NCBI GenBank assembly: GCA_947629295.1
Contig: CANRDH010000039.1
Span: forward strand, 1-10,825
Origin: an uncultured Clostridia bacterium
Lineage (GTDB): Bacteria > Bacillota > Clostridia > Oscillospirales > Acutalibacteraceae
Reading direction: 5' to 3'
Length of the DNA stretch: 10,825 nt
Both the position numbers and the translations under genes were made by a program. Shown one piece after another: positions 6,381 through 10,825 of this stretch; the stretch's first letter is position 1, and each line of letters opens with the position of its first letter. The notes beneath the pieces were generated by a model. The model had not been told where the DNA came from. It was given only the letters and a program-made list of their open reading frames with translations, and did no database searches.

Positions 6381-7634
6381 ATGAGAAAAAAGAAAGGACG
6401 TTACCAGTATACAGCACCAAAGGATATAAAAAACAGAGAATACACAAGCTATGAGGAAGCTCCTTTGAGGGAATATGCCGACAGTGAGCCGGCTCCTCAG
6501 AATCTGACAAAGAAATTTTTTAAGGTATTTCTTATTTTGTTCATATCCGTGGTTGCTGTATTGGCGCTGACAAATCTTGATAATCTTACACCGGAAAATA
6601 TATACAACTGGTTTCAGTATGATCTTTTGGGAAAAACCGAAGGAGGAGGTTATCCGGTAAGATTTAACGGTATGGCCGTAAATACCGGTAATTTCGATAT
6701 AATGGACGGTTGTCCGGTGTATTGCAGTGATACATCTCTTGTAGTCCTCAATTCAAATGCGGGAGAATATCTTAATACACAGCATTCCTTTGTCAACCCG
6801 GTAGTAAAGGCAAATTCGGTGTATTCTATAATATTTAATTCGGATTCAATCGGTTATAAGATAATAAACCGTGATAGTGTTGTATATTCGGGAACAGATG
6901 ATAATAAAATTTTCGATGCGGATATAACCTCAAACGGTACATATGCTATTCTTACCGCAGGTAATGATTATCTTTCGGAGCTTACGGTATACAATAACGA
7001 TAATAAAAAGAAATACGGATATTCCTTTGCGGAATATTATGTAAATACCGTATCCGTAAACAAGGACGGAACAATGGCGGCGCTCGGAGGAGTATCTGCA
7101 AGGAACGGCGGTCTTATTTCCGCTGTTTATATACTCGATTTCGAGCAGGACAACTACCTGCAAAAGTATGAATTTGAGGATTCATTTATTTACAGTGTTG
7201 AATATCTTAATAACGGTAATGTTATTGCTGTCGGAAGTGAAGCGTCATATTACATTGATGTTGAAAAAAATAAGCAGACTGTGTTTGAGTATGATATGAA
7301 AACACTTACCAATTATGCGTTTGACAGCGAATACGGGGCTGTACTTTCATTATCCTCCGACGCAGACGGCCGCAGCTGTGACGTATTCACTATAAGCAGC
7401 GACGGAAAGAAAACCAATGAAACAGCAATAAATGACAAGGTTCTGTCGTTGGATTATACCAATGAGAAAATAGCCGTTCTCACATCTGGAAAGGTGACGG
7501 TATATAATCTTAAGGGCAGGGAGCTTAAAAGCGTTGATGCAGACGCCGATTCCAGAAAGATATGTTTCAGCGACAGCAATAATATTTATGTTCTTGGAAC
7601 GAGTCTTATATCAAAGCTTGAAATAAAAGATTGA
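6381..7634 (+). CDS. DUF5711-like single-pass membrane protein with propeller-like outer domain
   Basis: The 417-residue protein has a basic N-terminus (MRKKKGRYQY), a hydrophilic cytoplasmic stretch to about residue 45, one transmembrane helix at about 46-65 (FFKVFLILFISVVAVLALTN) and a large extracytoplasmic part. That part is rich in short beta-type repeats with Gly, Asn and Asp turns (for example SVNKDGTMAALGG, DADGRSCDVFTISSDGKK, VTVYNLKGRELKS), as in WD40 or PQQ-type propellers. This layout resembles DUF5711 proteins of Clostridia; the family assignment is from memory of the architecture and needs a profile search. No catalytic motif is seen. AAAGGA (6367-6372) lies 8 nt before the ATG. 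It is the last gene before the 7663-7700 terminator and 43 nt after truA, so it is probably in the same transcript. Function unknown; a surface sensor or binding role is only a guess. Confidence 0.8.
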   Translation: MRKKKGRYQYTAPKDIKNREYTSYEEAPLREYADSEPAPQNLTKKFFKVFLILFISVVAVLALTNLDNLTPENIYNWFQYDLLGKTEGGGYPVRFNGMAVNTGNFDIMDGCPVYCSDTSLVVLNSNAGEYLNTQHSFVNPVVKANSVYSIIFNSDSIGYKIINRDSVVYSGTDDNKIFDADITSNGTYAILTAGNDYLSELTVYNNDNKKKYGYSFAEYYVNTVSVNKDGTMAALGGVSARNGGLISAVYILDFEQDNYLQKYEFEDSFIYSVEYLNNGNVIAVGSEASYYIDVEKNKQTVFEYDMKTLTNYAFDSEYGAVLSLSSDADGRSCDVFTISSDGKKTNETAINDKVLSLDYTNEKIAVLTSGKVTVYNLKGRELKSVDADADSRKICFSDSNNIYVLGTSLISKLEIKD

Positions 7635-7662
7635 AGCAATGAAAATATAATACAGCATAACA

Positions 7663-7700
7663 AACTCCCCACAACCGGTAATGCGGGGAGTTGAATTTTT
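7663..7700 (+). terminator. Rho-independent terminator between convergent genes
   Basis: AACTCCCC (7663-7670) pairs perfectly with GGGGAGTT (7685-7692). One A/C mismatch and a C-G pair follow inside, then a 10-nt loop. GAA and TTTTT (7696-7700) follow on the plus strand, so it terminates the ecfT-truA-DUF5711 transcript. On the minus strand the same hairpin lies 40 nt past hisF but is followed by only a short T stretch, so it may act in both directions with lower efficiency for hisF. Confidence 0.85.
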
Positions 7701-7732
7701 ATATGTATTCGGATTTTTTATTGTAAATCATC

Positions 7733-8500
7733 TTACCATACCTTTCTTACGGAAACACCTCTGTTATCAAGATATTCCTTAAGACCGCCTATGGATATCG
7801 TTCCGAAATGAAACAGTGACGCCGCAAGCACAGCGTCAGCCTTGCCCTCGGTAAATGCATCATAGAAGTGGTCCATTTTGCCCGCACCGCCCGAAGCTAT
7901 AACGGGAATACCAACGCTTTCGGAAACTGCTCTTGTAAGCTCAATATCATATCCGTTCTGTACACCGTCACAGTCCATGCTCGTAAGCAGAATTTCTCCC
8001 GCACCTCGCTTTTCGGCTTCTACAGCCCATTTTACGGCGTCCTTCTCCATGTTGATCCTTCCGCCGTTTATATATACATCCCAGCCGCTGCCGTGTGTAC
8101 GTCTTTTGGCGTCTATTGCACATACAACACATTGACTTCCGAATTTATATGCCGCCTCGTTTATAATTTCGGGTCTGTGTACCGCTGCGGAATTTACGGA
8201 AACCTTATCCGCTCCTGCTCTGAGGATATCCGTGAAATCGTCAACAGTCCTTATTCCTCCGCCGACTGTAAAGGGGATGAACACACTGTCGGCAACCTTG
8301 CGTACAATATCGGTTATAATATTTCTTGCATCGCTCGAAGCCGTTATATCAAGAAGCACAAGCTCGTCCGCCCCCTCCTGATTATACAGCTTTGCACATT
8401 CCACGGGGTCACCTGCATCTCTGAGATTGACAAATCCCGTACCCTTTACAACTCTGCCGTCCTTGACATCAAGACAGGGAATTATTCTTTTTGCATACAT
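7733..8500 (-). CDS. hisF: Imidazole glycerol phosphate synthase subunit HisF (cyclase)
   Basis: HisF is the cyclase half of IGP synthase. It uses ammonia delivered from HisH to turn PRFAR into imidazole glycerol phosphate plus AICAR, joining histidine and purine synthesis. The 255-residue (beta/alpha)8 barrel is full length, with the general acid/base pair D11 (IIPCLDVKDGRVVKG) and D130 (CAIDAKR). Phosphate-binding segments are TVGGGIR (78-84), SVNSAAV (101-107), TSMDCDG (173-179) and ASGGAG (202-207). GGGAGGT, 7 nt before the ATG, lies inside the last codons and stop of hisH, so translation of the two is probably coupled. It converges on the DUF5711-like gene. Confidence 0.96.
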   Translation of the reverse strand: MYAKRIIPCLDVKDGRVVKGTGFVNLRDAGDPVECAKLYNQEGADELVLLDITASSDARNIITDIVRKVADSVFIPFTVGGGIRTVDDFTDILRAGADKVSVNSAAVHRPEIINEAAYKFGSQCVVCAIDAKRRTHGSGWDVYINGGRINMEKDAVKWAVEAEKRGAGEILLTSMDCDGVQNGYDIELTRAVSESVGIPVIASGGAGKMDHFYDAFTEGKADAVLAASLFHFGTISIGGLKEYLDNRGVSVRKVW

Positions 8501-8505
8501 AATTT

Positions 8506-9123
8506 CTACCTCCCTGTTATTGAAACAAAATTATTGAGAATCTGCAAGCCAACCTTACCGCTTTTTTCGGGGTGGAACTGCGTAGCATATATATTTTGAA
8601 AATTGACAGATGCATCTATTTGTGTGCCGTAGGTTGTTCTTGACGATACAATATTTTCGTCCTCTGCTTTGAGAAAATATGAATGTACGAAATACACATA
8701 AGGACTTCCATCAATATCCTTAAAAAGTCCGTCATGCTTGCGGATATCGAGAGAATTCCAACCCATATGCGGGATTTTTAGCCTGCCGCCGTCATTCGGT
8801 ATTCTTGTTATGCTTCCTTTGAGAAGACCAAGACCGATAGCGCCGGGACTTTCCTCACTTCCGCCGAATAAAAGCTGAAGTCCGAGACAGATCCCGAGAA
8901 ACGGCTTTCCTGTTTTAATAAATTCCCTTACGGCCTCATCGGCGCCGGAATTACTAAGACAGTCCATAGCATCTCCAAAAGAGCCTACGCCCGGAAGAAT
9001 AGCTCCGTCAGAATTAAGTATTATGTCCTTTTCATTTGTAACAATACAATCGCTGCCAATATAATTCATTGCCTTAATTACACTTTGCAGATTACCTGCA
9101 CCGTAGTCAATAACGGCTATCAT
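8506..9123 (-). CDS. hisH: Imidazole glycerol phosphate synthase subunit HisH (glutamine amidotransferase)
   Basis: HisH hydrolyses glutamine and channels ammonia to HisF. The 205-residue class I glutaminase starts IAVIDYGAGN and has the oxyanion segment LPGVGSFGDAM (43-53). The triad is C79 (GICLGLQLL), H184 and E186 (FHPEKSG), all intact, and PHMGWN (118-123) is typical of the HisF-facing surface. The ribosome binding site is a weak GGGTG about 8 nt upstream. Its stop lies 5 nt before the hisF ATG, and a strong promoter at 9163-9191 serves both. The pairing with a canonical HisF argues for histidine synthesis rather than the HisH/HisF-like pairs of sugar modification. Confidence 0.96.
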   Translation of the reverse strand: MIAVIDYGAGNLQSVIKAMNYIGSDCIVTNEKDIILNSDGAILPGVGSFGDAMDCLSNSGADEAVREFIKTGKPFLGICLGLQLLFGGSEESPGAIGLGLLKGSITRIPNDGGRLKIPHMGWNSLDIRKHDGLFKDIDGSPYVYFVHSYFLKAEDENIVSSRTTYGTQIDASVNFQNIYATQFHPEKSGKVGLQILNNFVSITGR

Positions 9124-9162
9124 TCTATCACACCCAATAATATTTTTCTGATTTTCGTTTAA

Positions 9163-9191
9163 ATTATATCATATAAAGCCGTAATTATCAA
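9163..9191 (-). promoter_or_regulatory. Extended -10 sigma-A promoter for hisH-hisF
   Basis: On the minus strand, TTGATA (9191-9186) and TATAAT (9168-9163) are separated by exactly 17 bp, and TGA directly precedes the -10 box to give the extended form TGNTATAAT. Transcription should start about 30 nt before the hisH ATG, leaving no room for a T-box or leader-peptide attenuator. Confidence 0.82.
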
Positions 9192-9208
9192 GCAGTATAA
9201 CAGCCTGT

Positions 9209-10801
9209 TTATTTTGTATCGGACAACAATATCATCTCTGCCGCCTTTATTCCGTCAACAGCGGCGGACATAATACCTCCGGCATATCCTGCACCTTCTC
9301 CGCAGGGGTACAGTCCCTCCATAGAAACAGACTGCATTTTTTCATTACGAATTATTCGGACAGGTGAGGAGCTTCTGCTCTCAACCGCTGTCATAACAGC
9401 GTCACCATCGGCAAAGCCTTTGAGTTTTCTGTCGAATAATAACAGACTTTCACGCAGGGAGTCGGTAATAAATACGGGCAGGCAACCGTCGAGATTTGTC
9501 ATGGTGTACCCGGGCTTGTAGCTCGGAATAACGGAACCGACAGATGAGGAGGGCATTTTGTCAAGAAAGTCACAAACCCTTTGTACGGGAGCAGAATAGT
9601 TTTCCCCTCCGAGCTTAAAGGCGGCTTCTTCAAGCTTCCGCTGCATTGCAGCTCCGGCAAGAATTTCCTCACTTCCGAAATCCTTTGGATTGATCGCTAC
9701 AAGAACGGCGGAATTTGCATTAACTCCGTCACGGGCATATTCGCTCATTCCGTTTGTTACAAGTCTGCCTTTTTCGCTTGCCGCCGCAACAACATAGCCG
9801 CCCGGACACATACAGAAGGTATATACGCCCCTGCCGCTTGAAAGATGTACGGCAAGCTTATAATCAGCCGCAGGAAGATGAATATTATTGCTGAACCTTC
9901 CGTATTGAGCCTTATTGATATTTTCCTGTAAATGCTCGATTCGTATACCAATGGAAAACGGCTTTTGCTCCATTGCAATATTATTTTTAACAAGCATTTC
10001 AAATGTATCTCTTGCACTGTGTCCGACAGCAAGTATTACATTTTCGGAGTACAGCTTTATTTTATTTCCGTTCTGCTCGGCAGTTACGGCGGTAATTTTT
10101 CCGTTGCGGCTTTCTATATCAGTAACCCTTGTTTCAAACATGACTGTCCCGCCGAGGGATATTATTTTTTTCCTGATATTTTTGACGGTAGATTTAAGTC
10201 TGTCAGTGCCGATATGCGGCTTTGCAAGGTATAGGATATCCTCGGGCGCACCGTGATTTACAAATTCCTCAAGTACCTTTCTTATTCTTAGATCCTTTGT
10301 ACCGGTGTTAAGCTTGCCGTCGGAAAAGGTTCCTGCTCCGCCCTCGCCGAACTGTACATTTGATGATGTATCAAGCTCTCCGGCTGACCAAAACTTGTTT
10401 ATATCCCTGCTTCTGTTATCAACATCACGGCCGCGTTCAAGCACAATAGGCTTTTGTCCTGCCTGTGCAAGAATAAGTGCGGCAAACAGACCGCAGGGTC
10501 CGCTTCCTATGATTATCGGGGGATTGTCAAGAATTTTACACGGAGGAAGAATATATTTATACTCTTCAACAACCGCCGCTTTTGAGCATTTCTTTGCAAT
10601 GGAATTTTCATTACCCCTTACCTTGACATTGAGTGACGCGTCAAAGCGTATATTATTTTTCTTTCTTGCGTCAATGCTCCTTTTGTTAAGTCCTGCACTT
10701 TCAATATCGCTTTTGTTTATTTTCAGAGCATCAGCCGCATATTTTTTCAGATCCTCCTCCCCATAATCAAGCGGGAGAGAAATACCGTTAATTCTTATCA
10801 T
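9209..10801 (-). CDS. FAD-dependent dehydrogenase-like protein (COG2509 type)
   Basis: The 530-residue flavoprotein has about 90 residues of a small N-terminal domain (MIRINGISLPLDYGEEDLKK), then a Rossmann dinucleotide-binding motif IIIGSGPCG (96-104) with the acidic ribose contact E122 in VLERG. Next comes a glycine-rich NVQFGEGGAGTFSDGKL (148-164) and, at the C-terminus, the second FAD contact GLYPCGEGAGYAGG (496-509). This order matches the uncharacterised FAD-dependent dehydrogenases grouped as COG2509, widespread in Clostridia. No signal peptide or membrane helix is seen, so it is likely cytoplasmic. The electron donor and substrate are unknown. GAGGTG (10811-10806) sits 4 nt before the ATG, slightly close. 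It ends 85 nt before hisH; I saw no hairpin terminator in that gap, so some readthrough into hisH-hisF is possible. Confidence 0.88.
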   Translation of the reverse strand: MIRINGISLPLDYGEEDLKKYAADALKINKSDIESAGLNKRSIDARKKNNIRFDASLNVKVRGNENSIAKKCSKAAVVEEYKYILPPCKILDNPPIIIGSGPCGLFAALILAQAGQKPIVLERGRDVDNRSRDINKFWSAGELDTSSNVQFGEGGAGTFSDGKLNTGTKDLRIRKVLEEFVNHGAPEDILYLAKPHIGTDRLKSTVKNIRKKIISLGGTVMFETRVTDIESRNGKITAVTAEQNGNKIKLYSENVILAVGHSARDTFEMLVKNNIAMEQKPFSIGIRIEHLQENINKAQYGRFSNNIHLPAADYKLAVHLSSGRGVYTFCMCPGGYVVAAASEKGRLVTNGMSEYARDGVNANSAVLVAINPKDFGSEEILAGAAMQRKLEEAAFKLGGENYSAPVQRVCDFLDKMPSSSVGSVIPSYKPGYTMTNLDGCLPVFITDSLRESLLLFDRKLKGFADGDAVMTAVESRSSSPVRIIRNEKMQSVSMEGLYPCGEGAGYAGGIMSAAVDGIKAAEMILLSDTK

Positions 10802-10825
10802 GTTGCACCTCGGAAATTATTTAAC

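Noticed and set aside
7868..8599. 243-codon plus-strand frame over hisF and the hisH end
   Set aside because: HisF and HisH on the minus strand carry all catalytic residues; the plus-strand product is unrecognisable and crosses both.

Overview
The window looks like a chromosomal segment of a Gram-positive Clostridia bacterium, probably in the Oscillospiraceae/Ruminococcus neighbourhood. This is inferred from moderate GC, AGGAGG-type ribosome binding sites, a Firmicutes-style ecfA1-ecfA2-ecfT-truA module and a DUF5711-like membrane protein. No species can be named from the sequence alone.

Layout. Positions 1-76 are the right end of an IS200/IS605-family (TnpB-type) transposon whose body lies to the left of the window. 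The end contains the 3' scaffold of its omega/reRNA. It is followed by a short frame (78-155) that may be the tail of an interrupted gene. A perfect consensus sigma-A promoter (169-197) then opens a rightward gene string: ilvD (branched-chain amino acid synthesis), an RlmI-like SAM methyltransferase, ecfA1 and ecfA2 (ATPases of an energy-coupling factor vitamin transporter), a 192-nt structured gap, ecfT (its membrane coupling subunit), truA (tRNA pseudouridine synthase) and a single-pass membrane protein with a propeller-like outer domain. A clear Rho-independent terminator closes the string at 7663-7700. On the opposite strand, read right to left, are a large FAD-dependent dehydrogenase-like protein (COG2509 type) and then a two-gene hisH-hisF operon with its own strong extended -10 promoter. 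The hisF end converges on the same terminator hairpin.

How the genes fit together. EcfA1, EcfA2 and EcfT form the shared (group II) ECF module, which energises separate vitamin-binding S components; no S component is encoded here. In many Firmicutes this module plus truA sits between rplQ and rplM-rpsI. Here the same core order is kept, but its left neighbours are ilvD and the methyltransferase and its right neighbour is the DUF5711-like gene, so it has left the ribosomal cluster. HisH and HisF form the IGP synthase complex linking histidine and purine synthesis; the other his genes must be elsewhere.

Most of the window is ordinary housekeeping and metabolic DNA. The parts that merit a second look are the transposon end with its guide RNA, the structured ecfA2-ecfT gap, and the uncharacterised DUF5711-like and COG2509-like proteins.
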